In this document: positions 1 to 7,191 of the stretch, one piece after another | How the letters are laid out: each line of letters begins with the position of its first letter | Numbering within the stretch: the first letter of the stretch is position 1 | Position numbers and translations under genes: made by a program | The notes under the pieces: model-generated | Databases searched by the model: none | Seen by the model: only the letters and a program-made list of their open reading frames with translations | What the model was told of the DNA's origin: nothing | Source: Ancylobacter tetraedralis | Lineage (GTDB): Bacteria > Pseudomonadota > Alphaproteobacteria > Rhizobiales > Xanthobacteraceae | Length of the DNA: 64,000 nt | NCBI RefSeq assembly: GCF_014195655.1 | Contig: NZ_JACICD010000005.1 | Span: forward strand, 349,212-413,211 | Direction of reading: 5' to 3'

Positions 1-1076
1 TGAAGGCCGAACTGGTCGGGCGCGACACCAAGGTCGATATCGCGCTGCTGCGGGTGAAGCCGGAGGACGGCAAGCCGCTGAAAGCGGTGAAGTTCGGCAA
101 TTCCGATGCGCTGCGCGTCGGCGACTGGGTGATGGCGATCGGCAACCCGTTCGGGCTCGGCGGCACGCTCACCGTGGGCGTCATCTCCGCCCGCAACCGC
201 GACATCAATTCGGGCCCCTACGACAATTTCCTGCAGACCGACGCCGCCATCAACCGCGGCAATTCCGGCGGCCCGCTCTTCGACATGGACGGCGAGGTGA
301 TCGGCATCAACACCGCCATCATCTCGCCCTCGGGCGGCTCGATCGGCATCGGCTTCGCGGTACCCTCCAACACCGCCGTCCCGGTGATCGCCCAGCTCAA
401 GGAATTCGGCGAGACCCGGCGCGGCTGGATCGGCGTGCGCATCCAGCAGGTGACACCGGAAATCGCCGAGAGCCTCTCGCTCGGCAAGCCCCGCGGCGCG
501 CTGATCGGCTCCGTCGCCGATGACGGCCCCGCCGCCAAGGGCGGGCTGAAGGCGGGCGACGTGGTCGTCACCTTCGACGGCAAGGACGTGAAGGACATGC
601 GCACCCTGCCGATCATCGTCGCCGACACGCCGGTCGACAAGGAGGTCGAGGTTGTCGTCATCCGCAAGGGCAAGGAGGAGAAGCTGAAGCTGGTCGTGGG
701 CCGGCTGAACGAGAGCGAAACCGCCGAGGCCACCCCCGAGGAGAGCGCGCCCAAGGCCGAGGCGCCGAAGCTGGAGACCAGCAAACTGCTCGGCCTCGAA
801 CTCGCACCGCTCACGCCGGAACTGCGCACCCGCTTCAAGATCAAGGACGAGCTCAAGGGCGTGGTCGTGGTGTCGGTGGACAAGGGCACCGCCGCCGCCG
901 AACGCGGCATCGCCGAGGGTAATCTTGTCGTCGAGGTGAACCAGGAGCCGGCGGCAACGCCAGCCGACATCGAGAAGCGGCTCGCCGCGCTGAAAAAGGA
1001 CGGCCGCCGCTCCGCCCTTCTGATGGTGAGCGACCCGCAGGGGCAGATCCGCTTCACCGCGCTGCCGATCGACTGA
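1..1076 (+). CDS. degP: Do-family (DegP/DegQ/MucD) periplasmic serine endopeptidase, 5' end missing
   Basis: Envelope quality-control protease that degrades or chaperones misfolded periplasmic proteins. The reading frame is already open at base 3, so the start, signal peptide and catalytic His lie outside the window. Visible are the catalytic-Asp region (TKVDIALL), the nucleophile motif GNSGGPL, and the conserved IGNPFGLGGT loop. Two PDZ domains follow: the first begins near RRGWIGVRIQQ, the second near KLLGLELAPL, separated by an Ala/Glu/Pro-rich linker. A GTG at base 54 is internal and not the start. A strong terminator follows the stop codon. The family call is secure; the exact paralogue (DegP, DegQ or MucD) cannot be decided from a fragment. 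Confidence 0.93.
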   Translation, partial: KAELVGRDTKVDIALLRVKPEDGKPLKAVKFGNSDALRVGDWVMAIGNPFGLGGTLTVGVISARNRDINSGPYDNFLQTDAAINRGNSGGPLFDMDGEVIGINTAIISPSGGSIGIGFAVPSNTAVPVIAQLKEFGETRRGWIGVRIQQVTPEIAESLSLGKPRGALIGSVADDGPAAKGGLKAGDVVVTFDGKDVKDMRTLPIIVADTPVDKEVEVVVIRKGKEEKLKLVVGRLNESETAEATPEESAPKAEAPKLETSKLLGLELAPLTPELRTRFKIKDELKGVVVVSVDKGTAAAERGIAEGNLVVEVNQEPAATPADIEKRLAALKKDGRRSALLMVSDPQGQIRFTALPID

Positions 1077-1127
1077 GGCGCACCGGGCGCGTCATCGCCA
1101 GCGAACCAATTCGGGCCAAGACGAGAG

Positions 1128-1164
1128 ATCCCGCAATGGCACCCGTGCCGTTGCCGGGATTTTT
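1128..1164 (+). terminator. Rho-independent terminator after the Do-family protease gene
   Basis: The outer arms ATCCCG/CGGGAT and inner arms GGCAC/GTGCC form a long stem with a small internal mismatch, immediately followed by TTTTT. It lies about 50 nt after the protease stop codon on the same strand. Confidence 0.8.
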
Positions 1165-1346
1165 CCATGTGGATGCGGGGAGACAAGCCTCGGCCCACCG
1201 ATAGGCTCAGGTGTCGACGCGCACCCGCATCCGCTGCGGCTTTGGAATCGCGCAGGCTGATCGACGATTTCCCGCCGATCCGGCACGCTTTGCGGAACCA
1301 GGATTGCCCCGCGTCGATCCGGCGCGCCCGTTCGGCCGGAATCTAC

Positions 1347-1826
1347 TCAGGGCTTCTTCTGCGGCGGGGGATGGGCGACGGCGCCGCGCTGGGCCGCCGT
1401 CTTCTGCGCCGGCTCGGTGAGCTGCACCGTCCAGCTTTTCTGTTCCTGGGTGTCCACCTCGAAGAAGCCGGTGCGGTCATAGCCCCGCGCCAGGCAATCC
1501 TCGATGCCGCGAATGGTGAACTCCTTGTCGCGGGTGCACATGAAGGCCTTGCCAGACCATTCGCCGCCGAGATCATAGTCGATCGCGTAGACGTAATAGA
1601 ACCGGGCGACGAGATCGCCGCGCAGCAGTGTCTCGCAGCTATTGGGGCCGATATTCCACCAGCCCTCCGTCGCCCACGCGTTGCCGTCCTTGTAGCCGAG
1701 CGCGATGCCGACGCGGCTGGGGGAGCGGTTGCACATGCGGAAATCGGCCGCCGCCGGCTGTGGCAGAAGAGCCGCCAGCCCAAGCGCCAGCGACGCAGCG
1801 AGAAGCAGGCCGCGCCCGGCCCTCAT
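1347..1826 (-). CDS. DUF1036 family secreted protein
   Basis: Predicted 159-residue exported protein. It opens with a basic n-region (MRAGRG), a Leu/Ala-rich hydrophobic core and a cleavage-like PAAA site. The mature part starts at DFRMCNRS and carries the DUF1036 signature (CNRSPSRVGIALGY, GWWNIGPNSC) with several conserved Cys and aromatic residues. DUF1036 has no established biochemical role. It lies 28 nt after the glycerate kinase stop on the same strand, so the two are probably co-transcribed. An in-frame ATG at 1886 would overlap the kinase gene and put 20 non-signal residues first, so 1826 is preferred, although neither start has a clear ribosome-binding site. Confidence 0.8.
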   Translation of the reverse strand: MRAGRGLLLAASLALGLAALLPQPAAADFRMCNRSPSRVGIALGYKDGNAWATEGWWNIGPNSCETLLRGDLVARFYYVYAIDYDLGGEWSGKAFMCTRDKEFTIRGIEDCLARGYDRTGFFEVDTQEQKSWTVQLTEPAQKTAAQRGAVAHPPPQKKP

Positions 1827-1854
1827 GCCGCGCCGGCCGGCCGCCGCAATACCC

Positions 1855-3147
1855 TCAGTTCTCGACGAAAACGGCGCGGAAATCATTGACGTTGGTGCAG
1901 GTGGGTCCCGGCGTCAGCAGATCGCCCAAAGCCTCGAAGAAACCAGTGGAATCGTTATTGGCGAGAAAGGCGGCAGGATCGAGACCGGCCGCCGCGGCCC
2001 GCGCCAGCGTGTCGGGCGTCACATAGGCGCCGGCCGGGTCGCTGGCATCGCCACCGCCGCCATCCGTGCCATCCGTATCGCCCGCCACCGCATGGATGCC
2101 CAAGGCCCCGTCGAGGGCGATGGCCAGCGCCAGCGCGAATTCCTGGTTCGGCCCGCCGCGCCCCTGCCCACGCATGGTGACGGTAAGTTCGCCGCCGGAG
2201 AGCAGAACCGCGCTCCGGCCATCCGCCTTCAGCGCCCGCGCCAGCGCCGCCTGCTCGGCCGCCACCTCGCGCGCCTCGCCTTCCAGATTGTCGCCGATCA
2301 GGATGGGCTCCAGCCCCGCCTCGCGCACCAGCCGCTCGGCAGCCAGGAAACTGTCGGCCGGGCGGGCGATCAGGTGATATTCGGCATGCGCGAAGGCGGC
2401 ATCGCCGGGCTTGGGCGATTCATTGGCACTGTCGCGCAGCGCCACCGCGACCGAAGGCGGCGGGTCGATGCGATAGCGCGCCAGCACGTCGCGCGCCTCG
2501 GCGAGCGAGGACGGATCGGGCACGGTGGGGCCGGACCCGATCACCGCGGGATCATCGCCCGGCACGTCGGAAATAGCGAGTGTCACCACCCGGGCCGGCT
2601 GCGCCAGCACAGCGAGGCGCCCGCCCTTGATGCGCGAGAGGTGCTTTCGCACCGTGTTGATCTCGGTGATATTGGCGCCCGAGCGCAGCAGCGCGCGAGT
2701 GAGCGCGCGTTTGTCATCCAGTTCCACGCCGATGGCGGGAGCGATCCAGTTGGCCGAGGCGCCGCCCGAGAGCAGCACCAGCACGAGATCCTCGGCGGTG
2801 GCCGAGGCCGCGAGGTCGATGGATTTCTGCGCGCCCGCCAGCCCGGCCGCATCCGGCACGGGATGGCCGGCCTCGACCATCTCCAGCCGCCGGGTCGGCC
2901 GGCCATAGCCGTGGCGCGCCACGCCGATGCCCGCCAGCCGTGCGGGATCGAAACCGAGCGTATCGAGATAATGGCGCTCGGCGACCTCGAGCATGGAACC
3001 GGCGGCCTTGCCCGCCGCCAGCAGGATCAGCCGGCCCTGCGCCGGCGGCGGCGGCAGGGCGGGGGGAAGGCAGGTCTCGGGGTGGGCGGCCGCGACGGCG
3101 GCGGTGAAGAGCTTGTCGAGAAAGGCACGCGCCGCAGCATCGGTCAT
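1855..3147 (-). CDS. Glycerate 2-kinase (MOFRL family)
   Basis: 430-residue kinase that phosphorylates D-glycerate to 2-phosphoglycerate, feeding glycerate from photorespiratory-like, serine or tartrate routes into glycolysis. The N-terminal half is the glycerate kinase domain, with LLAAGKAAGSM near residue 45 and the LLSGGASANW loop. TVRKHLSRIKGGRLA and ISDVPGDDPAVIGSGPT are highly typical of the GckA/TtuD family. The C-terminal MOFRL domain contains GRGGPNQEFALALA and GDTDGTDG. ATG at 3147 is chosen because conserved sequence starts right after it; the upstream open frame (to 3276) is Cys/Gly-rich and unlike the family. Divergent from the N-formylglutamate amidohydrolase gene. Confidence 0.93.
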   Translation of the reverse strand: MTDAAARAFLDKLFTAAVAAAHPETCLPPALPPPPAQGRLILLAAGKAAGSMLEVAERHYLDTLGFDPARLAGIGVARHGYGRPTRRLEMVEAGHPVPDAAGLAGAQKSIDLAASATAEDLVLVLLSGGASANWIAPAIGVELDDKRALTRALLRSGANITEINTVRKHLSRIKGGRLAVLAQPARVVTLAISDVPGDDPAVIGSGPTVPDPSSLAEARDVLARYRIDPPPSVAVALRDSANESPKPGDAAFAHAEYHLIARPADSFLAAERLVREAGLEPILIGDNLEGEAREVAAEQAALARALKADGRSAVLLSGGELTVTMRGQGRGGPNQEFALALAIALDGALGIHAVAGDTDGTDGGGGDASDPAGAYVTPDTLARAAAAGLDPAAFLANNDSTGFFEALGDLLTPGPTCTNVNDFRAVFVEN

Positions 3148-3326
3148 AACTGTCCCTACCCCGCCCCTTGCGGGGCCTTGCGCGGCGTTTTTTCCCGCCG
3201 CACCAACATTGTTGCACACACCCCGAATCCAGCCGGGACGCGCGACGCCAAACGGGCGTATTCCTATGGCACACAAAACGCCACGTCACTATCCTCTACA
3301 CACTTAGTCGCACAACACGGGGAAAT

Positions 3327-4187
3327 ATGCGCCGCCTTCCGACGCAGGACACAGCCGGGATCGGCATTGCCGATGCCCCCTCCGCCCCGGGGCCGGACGA
3401 TTTCCCGGCCTTCGAGCGCATCCCCGGCGATGCGCGGACCGGGCTCCTCCTCATCTGCGACCACGCCTCCAACGCCATCCCGCCGGCCTATGGTTCGCTC
3501 GGCCTGCCACCTGCCGAACTGGCGCGGCATATCGGCTATGATATCGGCGCGGCCGGCGTGACGCGGGGGCTCGCGGCACGGCTGGAGAGCCCGGCGGTGC
3601 TGTCCTGTTTCTCCCGCCTGCTGATCGACCCCAATCGCGGCGAGGACGACCCGACCCTCGTCATGCGCCTGTCCGATGGCGCGGTCGTGCCCGGCAACCG
3701 CCATGCCGACGCCAGCGAGGTGGAGGAGCGCCTCGCCCGTTTCCACCGACCCTATCACCACGCCATCGAGGCCGAGATCGCCCGAGCGCTGGATGCCGGT
3801 ATCGTGCCGGCGATCTTCTCGGTGCACAGCTTCACGCCGGTCTGGCGCGGCGTTCCCCGCCCCTGGCACGTCGCCCTGCTGTGGGACAGCGACCCGCGCT
3901 TCGCCCGGCCGCTGATCGAGGCGCTGGCCGCGCCGGGCGACCTCATCGTCGGCGACAACGAGCCCTATGATGGCGCGCTGCGCAATGACTGCCTGTTCCG
4001 GCACGGCACCGCGCGCGGCCTGGCGCATGCGCTGATCGAAATCCGCCAGGACCTGATCGCCGATGCGGACGGCCAGGCGGAATGGGCGGAGCGCCTCGCC
4101 GACCTGCTGCCCACCCTGCTGGCAAGGCCGGATCTGCACGAGATCACCTTCTTCGGCTCGCGCACCGGGCCTGTCGCCCCCATCTGA
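3327..4187 (+). CDS. N-formylglutamate amidohydrolase family protein
   Basis: 286-residue zinc-dependent hydrolase of the FGase family, which releases formate or another acyl group from N-formyl-glutamate-like substrates. It often acts in histidine degradation, but no hut genes are in the window, so the substrate is uncertain. Family motifs are LLICDHASNAIP (metal-binding region, residues ~40-51), IGYDIGAAGVT, SRLLIDPNRGEDDP, IFSVHSFTPVW, and GDNEPYDG near the C-terminus. The ATG at 3327 follows a short GGGGAAAT stretch; the frame is open upstream but unlike the family. It is followed 56 nt later by the DUF1244 gene on the same strand. Confidence 0.9.
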   Translation: MRRLPTQDTAGIGIADAPSAPGPDDFPAFERIPGDARTGLLLICDHASNAIPPAYGSLGLPPAELARHIGYDIGAAGVTRGLAARLESPAVLSCFSRLLIDPNRGEDDPTLVMRLSDGAVVPGNRHADASEVEERLARFHRPYHHAIEAEIARALDAGIVPAIFSVHSFTPVWRGVPRPWHVALLWDSDPRFARPLIEALAAPGDLIVGDNEPYDGALRNDCLFRHGTARGLAHALIEIRQDLIADADGQAEWAERLADLLPTLLARPDLHEITFFGSRTGPVAPI

Positions 4188-4243
4188 GGGTGAACGAGCG
4201 AATAGCGACAAGCGCCCGCGCGGCGCGCATCCCGGAGGCACCC

Positions 4244-4564
4244 ATGTCCGATCACGCACCCGACCTGCCCGAACTCGACGACAAGGCCCGCACCGAGCTG
4301 GAAGCCGCCGCCTTCCGCCGGCTCGTCGCGCATCTGCGGGCCCGCACCGACGTGCAGAATATCGAGCTGATGAACCTCGCCGGCTTCTGCCGCAACTGCC
4401 TCGCCAACTGGTATCTCGACGCCGCGCGCGAGCGCGACCTGCCCGTGAGCAAGGACGCGAGTCGCGTGGTGGTCTACGGCATGCCCTATGAGGAATGGAA
4501 GGCCACCCACCAGAGCGAGGCCACCCCCGCGCAGAAGGCCGCCTTCACCGGGCCCGGCCACTGA
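4244..4564 (+). CDS. DUF1244 domain protein
   Basis: 106-residue soluble protein of the DUF1244 family, widespread in Proteobacteria and of unknown function. The hallmark segment is RTDVQNIELMNLAGFCRNC with CLANWY, including the conserved Cys pair, then VVYGMPYEEWK and a short tail. The start at 4244 is supported by GGAGG seven bases upstream and by the N-terminus MSDHAP. It sits between the FGase gene and gapR, all on the plus strand. A perfect hairpin follows the stop codon and may separate it from gapR. Confidence 0.9.
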   Translation: MSDHAPDLPELDDKARTELEAAAFRRLVAHLRARTDVQNIELMNLAGFCRNCLANWYLDAARERDLPVSKDASRVVVYGMPYEEWKATHQSEATPAQKAAFTGPGH

Positions 4565-4567
4565 CGG

Positions 4568-4610
4568 CGCGCTACACCCGCACCCGGCAGTGGATTGCGG
4601 GTGTAGCGCG
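4568..4610 (+). terminator. Perfect 15-bp hairpin between the DUF1244 gene and gapR
   Basis: Arms at 4568-4582 and 4596-4610 are exact reverse complements with a 13-nt loop, starting 4 nt after the DUF1244 stop. There is no T-run, so it is either a non-canonical terminator or an mRNA 3'-end stabiliser. A protein-binding palindrome cannot be excluded. Confidence 0.5.
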
Positions 4611-4725
4611 CCCGGACGACGGCCATCGGGCCCGTCGCGCTTGACGCGCGCGGGCGCTTGCGATCCTCATCCCCGGCCATTCACGTCAACGATGCCGGGC
4701 CTCTGCCCGAGCCCCCGGAGAGACC

Positions 4726-5010
4726 ATGTCCGACATTCCCAACGACCAGCCGCTGTCCGATGCCGCCGCCGGCTTCGCCAAGGAGCAGCTGAAATCCTTC
4801 ATCGAGCGCATCGAGCGGCTTGAGGAGGAGAAGAAGACCATTGCCGACGACATCAAGGACGTCTTCGCCGAGGCGAAGGGCACCGGCTTCGATGTCAAGG
4901 CGCTGCGCGAGATCCTCAAGATCCGCAAGCAGGATGCCGACCAGCGGGCCGAGCACGAGGCGATCGTCGACCTGTATCTGCAGGCGCTGGGCATGATCTC
5001 GCCGAACTGA
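4726..5010 (+). CDS. gapR: GapR family nucleoid-associated protein (DUF2312)
   Basis: 94-residue protein of the GapR/DUF2312 family. In Caulobacter, GapR binds overtwisted, AT-rich DNA ahead of replication and transcription machinery and helps topoisomerases. The sequence matches closely in pattern: [17 protein letters not shown] (long first helix), [25 protein letters not shown], and a C-terminal DLYLQALG. It is mostly helical and acidic/basic, with no membrane segment. ATG at 4726 follows GGAGAG. The next gene is convergent, so gapR ends this plus-strand run. Family assignment is firm; the role is by analogy. Confidence 0.9.
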   Translation: MSDIPNDQPLSDAAAGFAKEQLKSFIERIERLEEEKKTIADDIKDVFAEAKGTGFDVKALREILKIRKQDADQRAEHEAIVDLYLQALGMISPN

Positions 5011-5184
5011 GACGAAAGCCGCGCCTTTCCATCATCCCGGTCGGCCGCGCGCCGATCCGGGATCGCGCACACAATGGCAAGCGAAGCCTGCCCTGCGGCG
5101 GGGCGCGTTGGGGGAAAACCTCAATCGACCCCGGCACAGGGCGCGGGCGGAGGCGCGGCACACCTAACATGGCAGATCGTGGAC

Positions 5185-5226
5185 GGAGCTTCCTGATCGG
5201 AGCTTCCTGATCAGAGCTTCCTGGCG
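5185..5226. repeat. 14-bp tandem repeat spanning the 3' end of the DUF882 gene
   Basis: Two exact copies of ggagcttcctgatc (5185-5198, 5199-5212) are followed by a partial third copy (from 5213). The gene's stop codon lies at the junction of copies 2 and 3. It looks like a local slippage duplication. Confidence 0.75.
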
Positions 5227-6896
5227 AGCGGTGCCGGGCCGCTGATCATCGCCACGACGGGCACCGCGACCACCGCCGCGCCGGTGAAATGCGTGGTCGA
5301 CAGGCCGTTCGAGCCATCCTTGCCGAAGCCGCCGGCCACCACCTGGCGCGGCGGCGCCACAAAGGCGGCGAAGCGGCGAAGTTCCGGTGTGCGCAGCTCA
5401 GCCGTCTTGGCGACCGTGGGGCCGTTGAACAGGCGGCGAATATCCGCCTGCATGTCGCGTGTGTAGCTCGCGCCCGTGCGCGGCGGCGAAGCGGCGTGCG
5501 TGCTGGCGGCGGGCGCCGGCGCCCGGCCGGGCTGGGCATGGGTCACGGGGAAGATGTCGCCGGCCGTGGCCGAGGCATAGGCCAGTGCCGGGCCACCCCC
5601 CTCGGTGCCGCGCACGATCAATTCGGGCAGGCCATTCACCTCGCCGGGCCGGGCCGGAGGGCGCGGCGCGGTGGTACCGGCGCTGGCCACGACGGCGACC
5701 GGCGCGGCAGCCGCCGGGAGCGCGGCGATGGCCTCGGCGGCGTCGGAGGGCGGCGCGGAGCGTACCGGGGGACGCGGCACGGAGGCGGCGAGCGCCGCCA
5801 GAGCCTGGCGGTCGGCCAGCGGAGCCGCCGGCGGCAGCGGAACCGCCGCCACGACCGGCGCGGGAGCCGGCACAGCGGGGACCGGCTCTACAGGAGAGGG
5901 CGTCGCCGCCACCTGCGCCATGGCGACGCGGCCGATCGGATTGGGGGTCGGGCGCGGCACCGCGCGGGCGGCCGCCGTTGGCGTGCTCGCAGCGGCCTCG
6001 GCCTCGGGGGCAGCGTCCGTGGTCTCGTCCGCGGCGGCGACCACGGTGGGCGCGGGCCGGGCAGCGGCCGCCGGCGCGCTGCGGGTCGGCGCGGGCGCGC
6101 TGTCCTCGTCATCCTCTTCCTTGCCGAACAGGCTGGCGAAGAGGTTCTTGCGCGGCTTGGGGTTGTTGCCGCCGGAAAGTCCGGCGAAGGCGGCACCGGC
6201 GCCGCCGGGCTCGGAGCCGCGCGCCTCGACATCGGCCAGCGCCAGCGCATAGCCCGGCATCGGCTTGCCGTCGGCGGGGATGTGCACGGTGCGCCCGTCG
6301 GGGAACACGCGGGCAAGCTCGGTGCGCGTCATGCGCGGCCAGTGGCGGATGCCGCCGGTGTCGAGATGCACGAAGGGCGAGCCGGAGGTGGGATAGAAGC
6401 CGACCCCGCCGCGCTGGAGCCGCAGCCCCGCCTCGCGGATCTTCGCCAGCGACACGCCGGGAATGTAGAAATCCATCGCCTTGCCCTGCATGTGCAGGCT
6501 GGTCTGGGCGACCCCGCGCGAACGGGCGCGCAGCATGGAATTGGTCTCGGGCGAGCGATAGCCGCCGATCACCTGGATCGGATCGGTGGCGCCGGTGTCG
6601 CGATAGACCTCCCACACGATGTCGAACAGCCGCGGGTCCATGTTGGTCGGCTCCTTGCGGCGCCAATCCTGCAACAGGACGTTGAGCTGCTTCAGCGCGG
6701 CCGGGTCGTAGCGGCCGTTCTTCTTGAAGGTGATGGTGGCGCTTTCGCCGGAATGGACGTGGTGCAGGCTGATCGTGCGGGTGTCGCCATTGGCCACGGC
6801 GTCCTGCAGCAGGTCCGTGCTGCACAGCATCACCGCTGCGGCGAGCAGGGCGGCCTTGAGGACGGGGCGATAGCCGAGGGCAAAATGGATGCGCAC
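5211..6896 (-). CDS. DUF882 (YcbK/M15-like) secreted cell-wall protein with long Pro/Ala-rich tail
   Basis: 561-residue exported protein. Residues ~12-35 form a hydrophobic signal segment. Residues ~40-200 are the DUF882 domain, related to M15/YcbK peptidases, with the metal-site motifs GYRSPETN, SLHMQGKAMDF and SPFVHLDTG (His, Asp and His ligands visible). It probably acts on peptidoglycan peptides; the exact bond is unknown. After ~240 the protein is almost entirely Ala/Pro/Val-rich and low complexity, up to a more ordered C-terminus (DMQADIRRLFNG). The start codon is a GTG at 6896 without a clear ribosome-binding site, so the true start could be slightly different. It lies downstream of the L,D-transpeptidase on the same strand, 295 bp apart. 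Confidence 0.85.
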   Translation of the reverse strand: MRIHFALGYRPVLKAALLAAAVMLCSTDLLQDAVANGDTRTISLHHVHSGESATITFKKNGRYDPAALKQLNVLLQDWRRKEPTNMDPRLFDIVWEVYRDTGATDPIQVIGGYRSPETNSMLRARSRGVAQTSLHMQGKAMDFYIPGVSLAKIREAGLRLQRGGVGFYPTSGSPFVHLDTGGIRHWPRMTRTELARVFPDGRTVHIPADGKPMPGYALALADVEARGSEPGGAGAAFAGLSGGNNPKPRKNLFASLFGKEEDDEDSAPAPTRSAPAAAARPAPTVVAAADETTDAAPEAEAAASTPTAAARAVPRPTPNPIGRVAMAQVAATPSPVEPVPAVPAPAPVVAAVPLPPAAPLADRQALAALAASVPRPPVRSAPPSDAAEAIAALPAAAAPVAVVASAGTTAPRPPARPGEVNGLPELIVRGTEGGGPALAYASATAGDIFPVTHAQPGRAPAPAASTHAASPPRTGASYTRDMQADIRRLFNGPTVAKTAELRTPELRRFAAFVAPPRQVVAGGFGKDGSNGLSTTHFTGAAVVAVPVVAMISGPAPLARKL

Positions 6897-7191
6897 GTAG
6901 CTGAAACCCGAAGAGGAACGTTTCCGTGAGACGACACGATCGCATGATCGTGCCGGACATGGTGAACATAGTCTTGTCGGGTTTGGTTAAGACGACGTTA
7001 CGCCCCAACCCCCACTCTTATTGCCTTGCTGGCTAGGAGGTGACTGTGGCGAAAGAGTGCCAGTCTGTCAAATTTGTAATGTTCGGCCGAGATGGTCTGC
7101 ATTTTTCAGTTCATTGCGCCAAAAACGACACACTCCCGCACCGCAGCGAATCAGGCCGGCCGTTTACGCCGCCAGCCCGATGGGATCCGCT
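6897..7191. other. Intergenic region between the L,D-transpeptidase and DUF882 genes
   Basis: 295 bp, less GC-rich than its surroundings, especially ~7060-7140. It must hold the DUF882 gene promoter (minus strand), but no convincing consensus was found. One GANTC site (GAATC) lies near 7147. No RNA gene recognised. Confidence 0.4.

Noticed and set aside
1092..1286. 64-codon minus-strand frame after the protease gene
   Set aside because: It overlaps the terminator and has no protein-family features.
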